From Desulfolinea sp050305405 (GTDB lineage Bacteria; Chloroflexota; Anaerolineae; Anaerolineales; Villigracilaceae): a stretch of 64,000 bases of DNA. Position 1 is the stretch's first letter; every line of letters starts with the position of its first letter. Under the pieces are notes generated by a model that was not told the DNA's origin, ran no database searches, and worked only from the letters and a program-made list of their open reading frames with translations. Shown piece by piece: positions 50,126 to 59,920 of the stretch. A program made the translations under genes and the position numbers. The stretch spans positions 1 through 64,000 of the forward strand of contig JBNLFG010000007.1 of assembly GCA_050305405.1 (NCBI GenBank). The letters are read 5' to 3'.

Positions 50126-50770
50126 ATGAATCCTTTAACCCTCAAAGAAGCCCGTACCTGGTATCAAGATACCGACGCCGTTCACAACTTTGACCACATC
50201 CTGCGCGTCTACAATATGGCTGTACGTCTCGCCAAAGCCGAGGGCGCGGATATGGAAATTGTCCGCGCAGCGGCCCTTTTGCACGATGCGGAGGGCAGCG
50301 CTCCGGGTCAGGCAGGTGCCCGTGCGACGCATCACCAAGCCTCGGCGGCGTTCGCTTCAGCGGTACTCACCGAAAAAGGCTGGGAAACGGAAAAAGTTGA
50401 GGCCGTCGTTCACTGTATTCTGGCGCATAGATTCCGCAATCCGGATGAAGAACCGCGCACACTAGAAGCGCAGATCATCTTTGATGCGGATAAACTGGAC
50501 GCGATTGGCGCGATCGGCGCGGCACGCGTGATCGCTTACGCCGCGTTGGCCGGAACGCCCTTCTACGAGACGCCCTCGGAAATTTTTCTTGCTACCGGCA
50601 AAGAGGCAGAAGGGGAGACCCATAGTGCCTACCACGAACATCTCTTCAAGTTGCGTAAGCTGCGCGACCGTATGCATACCCCAACCGCACGCGCCATCGC
50701 CGATGAACGGCTGGCCTATCTGGATGGCTTTTTCGAGCGCCTGATCGCTGAATGGCAGGGAGAAAAATAA
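50126..50770 (+). CDS. HD-domain phosphohydrolase
   Basis: ATG 50126; 214 residues. HNFDHILRVYNMAVRLAKAE, then RAAALLHDAEGS (HD) and the later His/Asp in IIFDADKLDAIGAIG: the COG1418-like HD hydrolase. TAATG overlap with the next gene. Confidence 0.85.
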   Translation: MNPLTLKEARTWYQDTDAVHNFDHILRVYNMAVRLAKAEGADMEIVRAAALLHDAEGSAPGQAGARATHHQASAAFASAVLTEKGWETEKVEAVVHCILAHRFRNPDEEPRTLEAQIIFDADKLDAIGAIGAARVIAYAALAGTPFYETPSEIFLATGKEAEGETHSAYHEHLFKLRKLRDRMHTPTARAIADERLAYLDGFFERLIAEWQGEK

Positions 50771-51558
50771 TGCCCTTTACAAAAGAGACCACAATCCGAA
50801 CCTATTATGAAAGCGTGGGGGAGGGCGATGCTCTGGTTTTCGTGCATGGACTTGGCTCAAGCGCGCAGGATTGGGAATACCAGTTACCTGCTTTCAAAGA
50901 GCATTTTCAAGTGATTACCTACGATGTGCGCGGACATGGGCAAAGCGAAAAAGCCAAACGCCCGTACAATGTGCGGCTTTTTGCGCAGGACTTGGCGGAA
51001 TTACTGAACGAGCTAGGCATCGAAAAAGCACATATCGTCGGAGTTTCGATGGGCGGCTGGATCACCTTCCAGTTTGGCGTGGACCACCCTGAAATGACGC
51101 GCTCGCTGACCATTATCAACTCATGGGCCGATATGCGCCTGAAAACGCTGGCTGACTGGAAGAGTTATTTCCAGCGCGCGGTGCTCTTCAAGATTTTCTC
51201 GATGCGCAAGATCGGAGAAATCTTGAGTGAACGCTTATTTATCAAGCCTGAGCAGGAAGACTTGCGCAGACGCTTTGTAGAAAGCTGGGCGAAAAACCAT
51301 AAGCCTTCGTATATGGCAGCTTTTCAGGCGGGCATCGGTTGGACAGTGCACGATGAACTCTCAACTATCATGGCGCCTGTCTTGGTCGTTGCAGCAGATG
51401 AAGATTACACGCCCGTCTCGATGAAAGAAGGCTATACCGAAAAACTCCCGAACGGACGCCTGGCGGTGATCGAAGATTCGCGCCACGCTACACCGGTTGA
51501 GAAGCCGGATGAGTTTAACCGGGTTTTGTTGGCCTTTTTGCAGGAAGTGAATGGCTAG
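50770..51558 (+). CDS. Alpha/beta-hydrolase
   Basis: ATG 50770; 262 residues. LVFVHGLGSSAQDWEYQLP oxyanion region, IVGVSMGGWITFQFG nucleophile Ser in G-x-S-x-G, VVAADEDYTPVSM with Asp and DSRHATPVEKPDEFN with the catalytic His. Substrate unknown. Confidence 0.9.
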   Translation: MPFTKETTIRTYYESVGEGDALVFVHGLGSSAQDWEYQLPAFKEHFQVITYDVRGHGQSEKAKRPYNVRLFAQDLAELLNELGIEKAHIVGVSMGGWITFQFGVDHPEMTRSLTIINSWADMRLKTLADWKSYFQRAVLFKIFSMRKIGEILSERLFIKPEQEDLRRRFVESWAKNHKPSYMAAFQAGIGWTVHDELSTIMAPVLVVAADEDYTPVSMKEGYTEKLPNGRLAVIEDSRHATPVEKPDEFNRVLLAFLQEVNG

Positions 51559-51579
51559 TTATACCAAGGATTAATAAAA

Positions 51580-51613
51580 AAAAGCTGCTCAATTTTGAGC
51601 AGCTTTTTTTGTG
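51580..51613. terminator. Bidirectional terminator between convergent genes
   Basis: AAAAAAGCTGCTC-AATTTT-GAGCAGCTTTTTT, a fully symmetric hairpin between 51558 and 51626. Confidence 0.9.
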
Positions 51614-51625
51614 AAGAAACGATAA

Positions 51626-51982
51626 CTATTCGTTATCTTCCTCATCAACTTCTTCTTCTTCAAAATCTTCGAACTCTTCGTCATCCATGTACATATCCAT
51701 CAGGATGTAGAGCCCCTGTGAAATGCCGCGCAACGCCAGGAAAGCGAAGACGCCGCCAACCAGCGGTTCGAGGAAGAGCGCGTTGCCCAAAAGTGCAATA
51801 CGCGGGAAGATTTCGGGGTAAGCCATGACGAACTGTGACCATTGCGAAAACAGGCTATAAGCAACATTCGCAAACTGAAGCAACGCAAAAGCCAAAGCTG
51901 CCCAACCGACAATATTTGCCCACATCGCAATGCGGAAAACAACATCTTCGTTGTGGAAAGTGGTCATTTCTTTTTCAGACAT
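51626..51982 (-). CDS. Small membrane protein with acidic tail
   Basis: 118 residues: helices at about 18-38, then 43-55 amphipathic, 70-90, and an acidic C-terminus (DDEEFEDFEEEEVDEEDNE). Family unknown. Confidence 0.5.
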   Translation of the reverse strand: MSEKEMTTFHNEDVVFRIAMWANIVGWAALAFALLQFANVAYSLFSQWSQFVMAYPEIFPRIALLGNALFLEPLVGGVFAFLALRGISQGLYILMDMYMDDEEFEDFEEEEVDEEDNE

Positions 51983-52056
51983 TTTATCTCCTTAGAGCTG
52001 AATAATAGATGGGGGCTATTGTATCAGAGAAAGGTCAAGAAAATATGAAGATTTTC

Positions 52057-52875
52057 TCATTCCCCGACGATCATCTGATAGATATCACGCCGCTTCCAGC
52101 CTGATTCTTTTGCCAGACGTTTTGCCAATATGGATGGCGATTCACCTGCGGCAATCCCCGCTTCGAGCGCGGACTTTAGGCTTGCTTCCGTCCAAATCAC
52201 ATCTGCCTGCTTTTGGCCTTCTACCACCAACGTGAACTCCCCACGCGGCGCGTTGACGCTGAAATGCTCACGCGCAGATGGCACATCCCCGCGAAAAATC
52301 TCTTCATAAAGTTTGGTTAACTCCCGTGCTACGGCAACGGGACGATTCCCCAAGACCTGTTCAATATCTTCGAGTGCCGCCAAAATACGATGTGGCGATT
52401 CGAGAAAGATCAGCGTATAAGACAGGGATTTCACTTCATCCAATTTTTCACGGCGCTCTTTTCCTTTTCGCGGTAGATAACCGAGATAAAGAAATGAATC
52501 CGTCGGGAGCCCGGAAACTGCCAAGGCTGCAATCGGCGACGAAGGCCCGGGGATCGGACTAACCTCGTGCCCGGCTGCGAGAGCAGCGCGCACCAACTCG
52601 TAGCCGGGATCGTTAATCGCGGGCGTACCTGCATCCGAGACGAGGGCAACATCACCTTCGTTAAGGGCGTCCAATACACGGTCGAGTTTGCTGATCTTGT
52701 TGTGTTCGTGGTAACTGATTTGGGACGTGGAGATGTTGAAGTGCGAGAGCAACTTCCCGGTCACGCGCGTGTCTTCGGCGGCAATCAGCCGCACATCCCC
52801 CAAAATCCGCAAAGCGCGGGGCGAAAGGTCTTCGAGATTACCGATCGGCGTCGCAACAAGATAAAGTGTACCCAT
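52057..52875 (-). CDS. rsmI: 16S rRNA (cytidine-1402-2'-O)-methyltransferase
   Basis: 272 residues: LYLVATPIGNLEDLSPRALR start, IAAEDTRVTGKLLSHF, VALVSDAGTPAINDPGYELV (SAM pocket), PGPSSPIAALAVSGLPTD and ESPHRILAALEDI are diagnostic of RsmI. Confidence 0.96.
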   Translation of the reverse strand: MGTLYLVATPIGNLEDLSPRALRILGDVRLIAAEDTRVTGKLLSHFNISTSQISYHEHNKISKLDRVLDALNEGDVALVSDAGTPAINDPGYELVRAALAAGHEVSPIPGPSSPIAALAVSGLPTDSFLYLGYLPRKGKERREKLDEVKSLSYTLIFLESPHRILAALEDIEQVLGNRPVAVARELTKLYEEIFRGDVPSAREHFSVNAPRGEFTLVVEGQKQADVIWTEASLKSALEAGIAAGESPSILAKRLAKESGWKRRDIYQMIVGE

Positions 52876-52943
52876 GCGGGGAATTGTATCACTCTCCGGT
52901 ATACCATATAATCAGGAAAATCAGCTTTTAAAGATATGGAGAA

Positions 52944-53591
52944 ATGATGGAATTACTCAGTGTCAATATCGGAAAAGAGGGCACGGTACAGCGCAAAGGC
53001 TACCGTGAGAAAACCGGCATTTTCAAAATCCCCACCAGCGAAGCGGTGCAAATTGGGAAATTAGGTTTGGATGGTGATGTCATTCTCAGCGAGAAGCATC
53101 ACGGCGGCCCCGACCAAGCAGTCTACATTTACGGTGACGCAGATTACATCTGGTGGCGGAACGAACTTGACCTTGAACTTGCTCCCGGTACCTTTGGCGA
53201 GAATCTGACGATCAGCGAGTTGGAGAGTGCGACCTTTGCGATTGGCGACATTCTGCACGTCGGCGAAGTAACGCTGCAAGTGACTGCACCGCGCATCCCC
53301 TGCAAGACCTTTGCTGCTCGCATGAAAGACCCGCAATTTGTGAAGAAGTTTCGCTATGCCGAGCGCCCCGGGCTTTACTGCCGTGTGCTCAAAGAGGGGA
53401 AGGTAAAAGCCGGCGATCCCGTGCGCGTGGAGAAATATACTGAGCCAACGGTTACTCTGATCGAGATGTATCGCGATGTCTATGAAACTGATATGAGTGA
53501 AGCGGCTATTCGGCGCTTTTTGGCTGCGCCGATTGCGATCCGTGACCGCGTGGAAAAAGAGAAACAATTAGAACAGATTTTGGGAATGTAA
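52944..53591 (+). CDS. MOSC-domain protein (YiiM-like)
   Basis: 215 residues: LGLDGDVILSEKHHGGPDQAVY and TFGENLTISELESATFAIGD and RIPCKTFAARM with the conserved Cys of MOSC. The family carries Mo cofactor sulphur or reduces N-hydroxylated bases (YiiM). Followed by a GNAT gene 2 bases later. Confidence 0.85.
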   Translation: MMELLSVNIGKEGTVQRKGYREKTGIFKIPTSEAVQIGKLGLDGDVILSEKHHGGPDQAVYIYGDADYIWWRNELDLELAPGTFGENLTISELESATFAIGDILHVGEVTLQVTAPRIPCKTFAARMKDPQFVKKFRYAERPGLYCRVLKEGKVKAGDPVRVEKYTEPTVTLIEMYRDVYETDMSEAAIRRFLAAPIAIRDRVEKEKQLEQILGM

Positions 53592-53593
53592 AA

Positions 53594-54064
53594 ATGAGTG
53601 AGAAAAAAGACATCGATAGTAACTCTGTAGTGAGCTTACGAGAAGTGACCCGTGAGAACTTGATTGTTGTGCTCAATTTAAATGTCAGTGAGACACAGCG
53701 TAAATTTGTGGCGTCAAACGAGAGATCAATCGCACAGGCACATTTTTATCCGGAAGTTGCCTGGTTCCGCGCCATTTATGCCGATGAGACCCCAGTTGGC
53801 TTTGTGATGTTGAAAGATAATCCGGCTGAGTCGTCTTATTTTTTGTGGCGTTTGATGGTCGATGCAAAATATCAAGGCATGGACTTTGGTCGGCGTGCGC
53901 TGCTTCTGTTGAGCAAACATGTCAAAACTCGCCCGAACGCGACCCGGTTGCAGACAAGTTGTGTTCCTGGCGAAGGCAGTCCTTGCGGCTTTTATAAACG
54001 GCTTGGCTTTGAACCGACCGGCGAAGTTGATGATGGAGAAGAAGTGATGGAGTTGATTTTCTAA
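53594..54064 (+). CDS. GNAT-family N-acetyltransferase (spermidine acetyltransferase-like)
   Basis: 156 residues: VREVTREN start pattern, LWRLMVDAKYQGMDFGRRAL (motif A) and GFYKRLGFEPTGEV (motif B). Closest in style to BltD/SpeG-like acetyltransferases. Stop overlaps the deaminase start (TAATG). Confidence 0.85.
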   Translation: MSEKKDIDSNSVVSLREVTRENLIVVLNLNVSETQRKFVASNERSIAQAHFYPEVAWFRAIYADETPVGFVMLKDNPAESSYFLWRLMVDAKYQGMDFGRRALLLLSKHVKTRPNATRLQTSCVPGEGSPCGFYKRLGFEPTGEVDDGEEVMELIF

Positions 54065-54546
54065 TGCATCCTAATGAAAACTTGCTACGCCGCGCGATTG
54101 AGATCGCAGCGAATGCGCGTGCACACGGCAACCATCCCTTTGGCGCATTGCTCGCTGATGCACAGGGGAATATCCTGCTTGAAGCAGAGAATACCGTCAA
54201 TACGGCGCAAGATTGTACGGGACACGCTGAAAGGAATTTGATGCGGTTGGCATCGAAAGAATATTCCGCAAATGAGTTAAAAGATTTCACACTCTATACC
54301 AGCACCGAACCCTGCCCGATGTGCGCGGGCGCGATCTTTTGGGGCGATGTCAGGCGTGTGGTTTACGCGCTCAGTGAAGATGGCTTGTATGAAATCACGG
54401 GCAAGACACCCTACGAATTAGCACTGCCCTGCCGCGAGGTCTTCGCGCGCGGCACGCATCCTGTCGAGGTGACCGGGCCGCTGCTGGAAAATGAAGCACG
54501 TCAAGTTCATATAGGTTTTTGGGAAAGAGATGATGAACCCGCTTAA
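54064..54546 (+). CDS. Nucleoside/guanine deaminase (TadA/GuaD-like)
   Basis: 160 residues: HAERNLMRLA (His-Ala-Glu) and TSTEPCPMCAGAIFWGDV (P-C-x2-C) form the zinc site of cytidine/guanine deaminases. HPFGALLADA is typical of guanine deaminases and tRNA adenosine deaminases. Single-domain. Confidence 0.88.
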   Translation: MHPNENLLRRAIEIAANARAHGNHPFGALLADAQGNILLEAENTVNTAQDCTGHAERNLMRLASKEYSANELKDFTLYTSTEPCPMCAGAIFWGDVRRVVYALSEDGLYEITGKTPYELALPCREVFARGTHPVEVTGPLLENEARQVHIGFWERDDEPA

Positions 54547-54775
54547 ACGAGAGCGTTATCCAATGCCTGGTTTTGTGCGCGAAGCTCTTGAAGAGAATGG
54601 CCTCATGGAAGCGTACCTTGCTCGCCCCGACTATCAGCAGAACGACTACATCGGCTGGATTACGCGGGCCAAACGCAATGAGACAAAGCAGAAACGTCTC
54701 GCACAGATGTTGCTGGAATTAGAAAAAGAGGATGTGTATATGAAGATGGATTGGAAGAAAAAAGGCACTGTCTGA
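54530..54775 (+). CDS. YdeI/OmpD-associated-type small protein
   Basis: 81 residues; GWITRAKRNETKQKRLAQML matches the C-terminal helical domain found in YdeI-like proteins. It overlaps the deaminase by 17 bases. Confidence 0.65.
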   Translation: MMNPLKRERYPMPGFVREALEENGLMEAYLARPDYQQNDYIGWITRAKRNETKQKRLAQMLLELEKEDVYMKMDWKKKGTV

Positions 54776-54797
54776 AACAGCCCCGTTTTATTGCCAC

Positions 54798-55343
54798 CTA
54801 TTCCCAAATTTCAAAGACGCGCGAGAGCGTCAACAGGGAGAGCGAATTTCTCATTCGTCCGGCTTTGATTTCCTCTTTTATTTCTGCCAATGTCATCTCA
54901 CAGAACTCGACATCTTCCCCGTCATCTTGATCGGTTTCCTGTGTGCGGACAACGCCCTTCGCCAGAAATTGGTGACAGTGATTGTCCTGAAAAGCGGGAT
55001 TCGGCTCGACCCAGCCGAGATAAGTCCAGTCGTCGCTGGTGTAGCCGGTCTCTTCCGCCAACTCGCGGATGGCAGCATTCTGTGGGGCTTCATCCGCTTC
55101 CATGACGCCTGCCGGGGTTTCGGTGGTGATTTGATTGTTCCCAAACCGGAATTGCTTGACAACGAGAATCTTTCCTTCAGGCGTGAGCGCGACAATATTA
55201 ACCCAGTCCGGGGTTTCGAGTACGGTCGCTTTGAGTTCGGTCCCGTTGCGCGGATTTTTCCACCAGTTAAATCTAATTTTGGCGATCCTGAGATCAAGCC
55301 CCTCTTCAGAGCGAATCAGTTTCCAGTCCAGTTTTTTCTTCAT
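54798..55343 (-). CDS. NUDIX hydrolase (ADP-ribose pyrophosphatase-like)
   Basis: 181 residues. Nudix box: GVMEADEAPQNAAIRELAEE then TGY (G-x5-E-x7-R-E-x2-E-E). FRFGNNQITTETPAG is the ADP-ribose type preceding loop. Overlaps the kinase gene by one base. Confidence 0.92.
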   Translation of the reverse strand: MKKKLDWKLIRSEEGLDLRIAKIRFNWWKNPRNGTELKATVLETPDWVNIVALTPEGKILVVKQFRFGNNQITTETPAGVMEADEAPQNAAIRELAEETGYTSDDWTYLGWVEPNPAFQDNHCHQFLAKGVVRTQETDQDDGEDVEFCEMTLAEIKEEIKAGRMRNSLSLLTLSRVFEIWE

Positions 55344-56035
55344 TAGTAATGTCCCTTTTGGAGTCCCAATTGCTGGGCAACGCTTTTCGAAAATGTAGCG
55401 ATGCTTTCTGTTTTTCTCCGCGCAGCTATGTTGATCTTATTCTCACGTGCTTCTTCATAAACCGTCTCTGTGATCTTCGTATCAAATTCAAGGAATTTGC
55501 GCCAACTGACTTCTGGCTTAGGGAAGTAGTCGAACATCTCACGCATGGCGTAGCGCTCAGGATTTCCTTCCCAAATTTTAGCGCTGGATTCTTCTGCCGT
55601 CAGACAAATAATTTGCTGAAGCGGAAGCACCTGTGCAAGCAGGGCGGGGTGCCATATCCCGCCGTCGATGAGTAGGCTGTCATTCGGATTTATGGATGCG
55701 ATGTCTTCTGTCAGCAGATCCAGATATTCGGGCAGGGCTGCCTGAAGGAAGTTATTGAATGTCTCCCACGGCATATCCAAGAACCAGGCCAGCCCGTTTT
55801 CTGCCTTTGCCCAAGCCTTGTTGACAGGGTGTTTTTCATCCGTAAAACGTTCGTGATATGTGCCGTAAATATGCGCGTCCATATCGTAGACGAGCATATC
55901 GAATTGCCCCGAAAGCCTTTGGCAGATGGTTGTCTTACCAGAGCCGGAACCGCCGAGAATCCAATAGAGTTTTTTGTGCCTGGAAAGTTTTGTCTGGGCT
56001 TGCCTAAGCAGGGAATGATTGATCTTGAATTGCAT
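55343..56035 (-). CDS. P-loop kinase-like NTPase
   Basis: ATG 56035; 230 residues. Walker A WILGGSGSGKTTICQRL; VYDMDAHIYG and LLIDGGIW as acidic regions; RYAMREMFDYFPKPEV near the end. A small-molecule kinase-like protein of unknown substrate. Confidence 0.7.
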   Translation of the reverse strand: MQFKINHSLLRQAQTKLSRHKKLYWILGGSGSGKTTICQRLSGQFDMLVYDMDAHIYGTYHERFTDEKHPVNKAWAKAENGLAWFLDMPWETFNNFLQAALPEYLDLLTEDIASINPNDSLLIDGGIWHPALLAQVLPLQQIICLTAEESSAKIWEGNPERYAMREMFDYFPKPEVSWRKFLEFDTKITETVYEEARENKINIAARRKTESIATFSKSVAQQLGLQKGHY

Positions 56036-56112
56036 ATTGAGTTTCCTGTGCGGGCTTTTCTTTAGATGGGAGATTTTAGCACAGCGTTTGAAGATTGAGG
56101 TAAAAGAAGAAG

Positions 56113-56138
56113 AGGGCTTCGCATGAAGTCCCGTTTCT
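56113..56138 (-). repeat. Dispersed GACTTCG hairpin, divergent copy
   Basis: GGGCTTC-GCAT-GAAGTCCC followed by GTTTCTTTCT. Belongs to the same family as 59921, 60774 and 62466. Confidence 0.55.
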
Positions 56139-56187
56139 TTCTGTAGGCTCTTGGAGTACAATCCTTTCGTACGTCCAAACAACTTAG

Positions 56188-56335
56188 AAGCTGTTTAATA
56201 AATGAATTTACAGGAGTGCGTCGCACCAGAACGACAAACTTCTGCCGTTAAAACGGTAAAAAAACCATTCTCAAGCATTTTTCTGCTCGAAATTGGTGCG
56301 ACGCACTGCTCCGTGAACGACTTTTTAAACAGTTT
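56188..56335. mobile_element. MITE of 148 bp before the pullulanase gene
   Basis: Imperfect terminal inverted repeats of about 45 bases: left end AAGCTGTTTAATAAATGAAT..., right end (reversed) AAACTGTTTAAAAAGTCGTT..., both with TGCGTCGCACCA inside. CTTAG is directly repeated on each side (56183-56187 and 56336-56340), as a 5-base target duplication. No gene inside. The right CTTAG is part of the pullulanase leader, 10 bases before the ATG. Confidence 0.75.
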
Positions 56336-56350
56336 CTTAGGGAGATTTCG

Positions 56351-59300
56351 ATGAAAAAAATTCTGCCAACTCTTTTGATTTTATTCATGCTTTTCCCCAT
56401 CGCCGCGCCGATGCACGTTGCAGCGCAGGGACAGAGCTCTTGCGAAATTGCCACGCTGCACTACAAGCGCAGCGGCACGGATTATGACGGCTGGGGCTTG
56501 CATATTTGGGGTCCGACTGCCGTCGACAACGTGACGTGGACTTCGCCCTTCATGCCGACTGGAGAAGACACCTACGGCATCCTATGGGAAGTGCCGATGG
56601 CAGAAGACGCAGCGTTTTTGAATTACATCGTCCACAACGGCGATGAAAAAGACCCCGGTCCCGATCAGGTGATAACCTTCTCTGGCGTGGGCTGCGAAAT
56701 CTGGCTCACGCAGGGCAGCGCGGAACAATATCCTGATGCCGAGAGTGCGCTGGGTGGCGTCCCTGCCCCGCCGCCTGACGTGGAGTTAAGTGAAGCGCCC
56801 GCAGGTGATGGCGACCAAGCCATCATCCACTACAAACGCGCGGATGCAAAATACGCGGGCTGGGGGCTGCATATTTGGGGGCCAACTGCGGTCGAGGGCA
56901 TTACTTGGGAATCACCGCTCCAGCCTGCGGGACAGGATGAGTATGGCATCTACTGGCTCGTCGATATGCAGGCGGGCGCGGAAAATCTCAACTACATCAT
57001 CCACAACGGCGATGTCAAAGACCCCGGTCCTGACCAAACTTTAGAATTCAACGTGCGCGGACGCGAAATTTGGCAGATCGAAGGCAGCGCTACACAATAT
57101 ACATCGTTGGATGAAGCCATAAGTGCATTCAAAGCAGCCAGCCTCGGTAATATTCAAGACAGCGCCAAAGCATACTGGTTGAGCGAAAACTTCCTTGTCT
57201 GGGATGCCGAACTGAGCCCGGATAACGAATACTTTTTGAATTACTCGCCTGCTGGCGATCTGGAATTGACCGAAAACGGTATTCAGGGCGGTGAGGCTTT
57301 GCCGCTCGTCTATGTCGGCACCGTGATGCGACCTGAGCTTGTGGGACGCTTCCCGCACCTTGAAGGGATGAGCATTCTCAAGCTGATGGATGACTATGTG
57401 GACATGATCCCCGAAGTCTTGCGTGGACAGGTAGCTGTTTCCGCTATGTCGGCAGATGGGCTGCCCAAGGGCGCTACCGCCATCCAGACCGCGGGCGTGC
57501 TCGATGCCCTTTACGCGGAATCTGCCTCGGGCGTGGTACTGGGCACGGAATTCGCCGGGGATGTGCCCACACTTCGGGTCTGGGCACCCACCGCAAAGTC
57601 CGTAGCGATTCGTCTCTTTGATGACAGCACCACCGAAGATTACGAATCCCTGCCGATGGACTATGATCCCGCCACGGGCGTTTGGTCGATCACTGGGTCT
57701 GCTGATTGGAAGAATAAATTCTATCTCTATGATGTTGAAGTTTTTGTGCGCCAGGAAGGTGCAGTTATCCATAATTTGGTGACCGACCCGTATTCCTTCT
57801 CTCTCTCGCTAAACTCAACCCGCAGCCAGATCGTGGATTTGAACGACCCCGCGCTGATGCCCGCTGGCTGGGCGGATGAGTCCAAGCCAGCGCTGGCTGC
57901 CTTCACCGACATCGTGCTCTACGAGCTGCATATCCGCGATTTCAGCGTGATGGATGAAACTGTGCCCGAAGACCAACGCGGTACGTTTATGGCGTTTACG
58001 AATGTTGGCAGTCGCGGCATGTTGCACCTGACCGAACTGGCGAACGCGGGCGTGACGCACGTCCACCTGCTGCCCGCCTTTGATATTGCAACGATTAACG
58101 AAGATAGATCGCAACAGGATACGGTCGATTTTGCCGAACTGTCAGCAATGGCGCCCGACTCGCCTGACCAACAAGCTGCTGTGAATGCCATCCGCAGCAC
58201 AGACGGTTTTAACTGGGGATATGATCCTTATCATTACACCGTCCCCGAAGGTTCCTACAGCACCGATCCCGATGGCACCCAGCGCATTTTGGAGTTCCGC
58301 GAGATGGTGCAGAGCCTGAACGAAAACGGTCTGCGCGTAGTGATGGATGTGGTTTACAACCACACCAACGCCAGCGGGCAGAGCGAAAAATCGGTGCTCG
58401 ATAAGATCGTACCCGGCTACTACTACCGCCTGAACAATAACGGCGCGGTCGAGACCAGCACCTGCTGCCAAAATACCGCTACCGAAAACGCGATGATGCG
58501 CAAGCTGATGATCGACTCGGTGCTGACCTGGACAACCGCCTACAAGGTCGATGGTTTCCGTTTTGACCTAATGGGGCATCACATGGTCGACGATATGGTC
58601 GCGCTACGTGATGCGCTTGATGAACTCATAACCGCAACTGACGGCGTGAACGGTGAAAAAGTCTACGTCTACGGCGAGGGCTGGAATTTTGGCGAAGTCG
58701 CCGACAATGCGCGTGGCGTGAACGCCACCCAGCTCAACATGACGGGCAACGGCATCGGCACCTTCAACGACCGTATCCGCGACGCGGTGCGCGGCGGCAG
58801 CCCTTTCACCGATCAGCGCGAGCAGGGTTTCGCCACAGGCTTGTACACCGACCCGAGTGAGTACACTACGATCCCTGCCGGGGCGCAGCTTGGCACCTTG
58901 CTTGAACAAAAAGACTGGATCCGCATCACCCTCGCGGGCAATCTCGTCGATTATGAGCTGGTCAATGCCGTCGGCGACACGGTTACGGGCGCGGAAGTGC
59001 TCTACAACGGCAGCCCCGCCGCCTACGCCGCCAACCCCGAAGAAAATATCGTCTACGTCTCGGCGCACGACAACGAGACCCTTTTCGATGCCATCCAGTA
59101 CAAGCTGCCCGCCGACGCCACGCCCGAAGAGCGCGTCCAGGCACAGAGCCTTGCCCTGAGCCTCGTCGCCTTTTCGCAGGGCGTGCCTTTCTTCCACGCG
59201 GGCAGCGAGATTTTGCGCTCGAAGTCGATGGATCGGGATAGCTACGATTCGTCCGATTGGTTCAACGCCCTCGACTGGACATTGCAGGATAACGGCTGGG

Positions 59301-59902
59301 GACGCGGTCTGCCCGTCGAAGATAAGAATGGCGGCGCATGGGATCTGATCGGTTCCTACTTGGGGAATCCCGAAATCGCCCCAGGCCCCGCAGAGATGGC
59401 CTCGTCGCTCGAACTTTTCGAGCAGTGGACATCCATCCGCCAATCTTCGCCGCTCTTCAGGCTGCGTACCGCCGAGCAAGTTAAGGCGCAGGTCGAATTC
59501 CTTAACACAGGACCCAGCCAAATTCCGGGCGTGATCGCCATGTCCATCGTCGATGACCCGAACAACCGCATCGACATGAACTACGACCACATCGTCGTGC
59601 TGTGGAACGCATCCCCCGAAGAAACAACTTTCAGCACCGAAGGTTTGGGCGAACTCACGCTGCATCCGCTGTTGACCGATGCGCACAACGCACAGGCAAC
59701 CTATGAGGGCAGCACCTTCACCCTGCCCGCGCGCTCGACGGCGGTCTTCGTGCATACGAATGTGAGCGCGCAACCCACCGACGCCCACTTCCCGCCCGAA
59801 GAAGCGGATGCGCCCTCTTCTCGTAGCGGATATTGGCTCGTTGGGCTGGTCGTATTACTTGTCGCGGCAGGTGCCTTCTTTGGCCTGCGCAAGAAAAAAT
59901 AG
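56351..59902 (+). CDS. pulA: Secreted type I pullulanase (GH13) with two CBM41-like modules
   Basis: 1183 residues; signal peptide (residues 1-25). Two N-terminal modules with HYKR-x-DY-x-GWGLHIWGPTAV (about 35-130 and 160-260) are CBM41-like. Catalytic part: GFNWGYDPYHYTVPEGSYS, VVMDVVYNHTNASG, VDGFRFDLMGHH (nucleophile Asp), YVYGEGWNFG (acid/base Glu), VSAHDNETLFDAI (Asp). One C-terminal membrane helix and KKK anchor. Debranches alpha-1,6 links of pullulan, amylopectin and glycogen outside the cell. The MITE lies just before its ribosome site. Confidence 0.93.
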   Translation: MKKILPTLLILFMLFPIAAPMHVAAQGQSSCEIATLHYKRSGTDYDGWGLHIWGPTAVDNVTWTSPFMPTGEDTYGILWEVPMAEDAAFLNYIVHNGDEKDPGPDQVITFSGVGCEIWLTQGSAEQYPDAESALGGVPAPPPDVELSEAPAGDGDQAIIHYKRADAKYAGWGLHIWGPTAVEGITWESPLQPAGQDEYGIYWLVDMQAGAENLNYIIHNGDVKDPGPDQTLEFNVRGREIWQIEGSATQYTSLDEAISAFKAASLGNIQDSAKAYWLSENFLVWDAELSPDNEYFLNYSPAGDLELTENGIQGGEALPLVYVGTVMRPELVGRFPHLEGMSILKLMDDYVDMIPEVLRGQVAVSAMSADGLPKGATAIQTAGVLDALYAESASGVVLGTEFAGDVPTLRVWAPTAKSVAIRLFDDSTTEDYESLPMDYDPATGVWSITGSADWKNKFYLYDVEVFVRQEGAVIHNLVTDPYSFSLSLNSTRSQIVDLNDPALMPAGWADESKPALAAFTDIVLYELHIRDFSVMDETVPEDQRGTFMAFTNVGSRGMLHLTELANAGVTHVHLLPAFDIATINEDRSQQDTVDFAELSAMAPDSPDQQAAVNAIRSTDGFNWGYDPYHYTVPEGSYSTDPDGTQRILEFREMVQSLNENGLRVVMDVVYNHTNASGQSEKSVLDKIVPGYYYRLNNNGAVETSTCCQNTATENAMMRKLMIDSVLTWTTAYKVDGFRFDLMGHHMVDDMVALRDALDELITATDGVNGEKVYVYGEGWNFGEVADNARGVNATQLNMTGNGIGTFNDRIRDAVRGGSPFTDQREQGFATGLYTDPSEYTTIPAGAQLGTLLEQKDWIRITLAGNLVDYELVNAVGDTVTGAEVLYNGSPAAYAANPEENIVYVSAHDNETLFDAIQYKLPADATPEERVQAQSLALSLVAFSQGVPFFHAGSEILRSKSMDRDSYDSSDWFNALDWTLQDNGWGRGLPVEDKNGGAWDLIGSYLGNPEIAPGPAEMASSLELFEQWTSIRQSSPLFRLRTAEQVKAQVEFLNTGPSQIPGVIAMSIVDDPNNRIDMNYDHIVVLWNASPEETTFSTEGLGELTLHPLLTDAHNAQATYEGSTFTLPARSTAVFVHTNVSAQPTDAHFPPEEADAPSSRSGYWLVGLVVLLVAAGAFFGLRKKK

Positions 59903-59920
59903 CCCGCTATTTGAAATGAA

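Noticed and set aside
58604..59788. Long minus-strand frame of 394 codons inside the pullulanase
   Set aside because: Antisense shadow of a GC-rich catalytic domain with all GH13 motifs on the plus strand; no ribosome site or family pattern.
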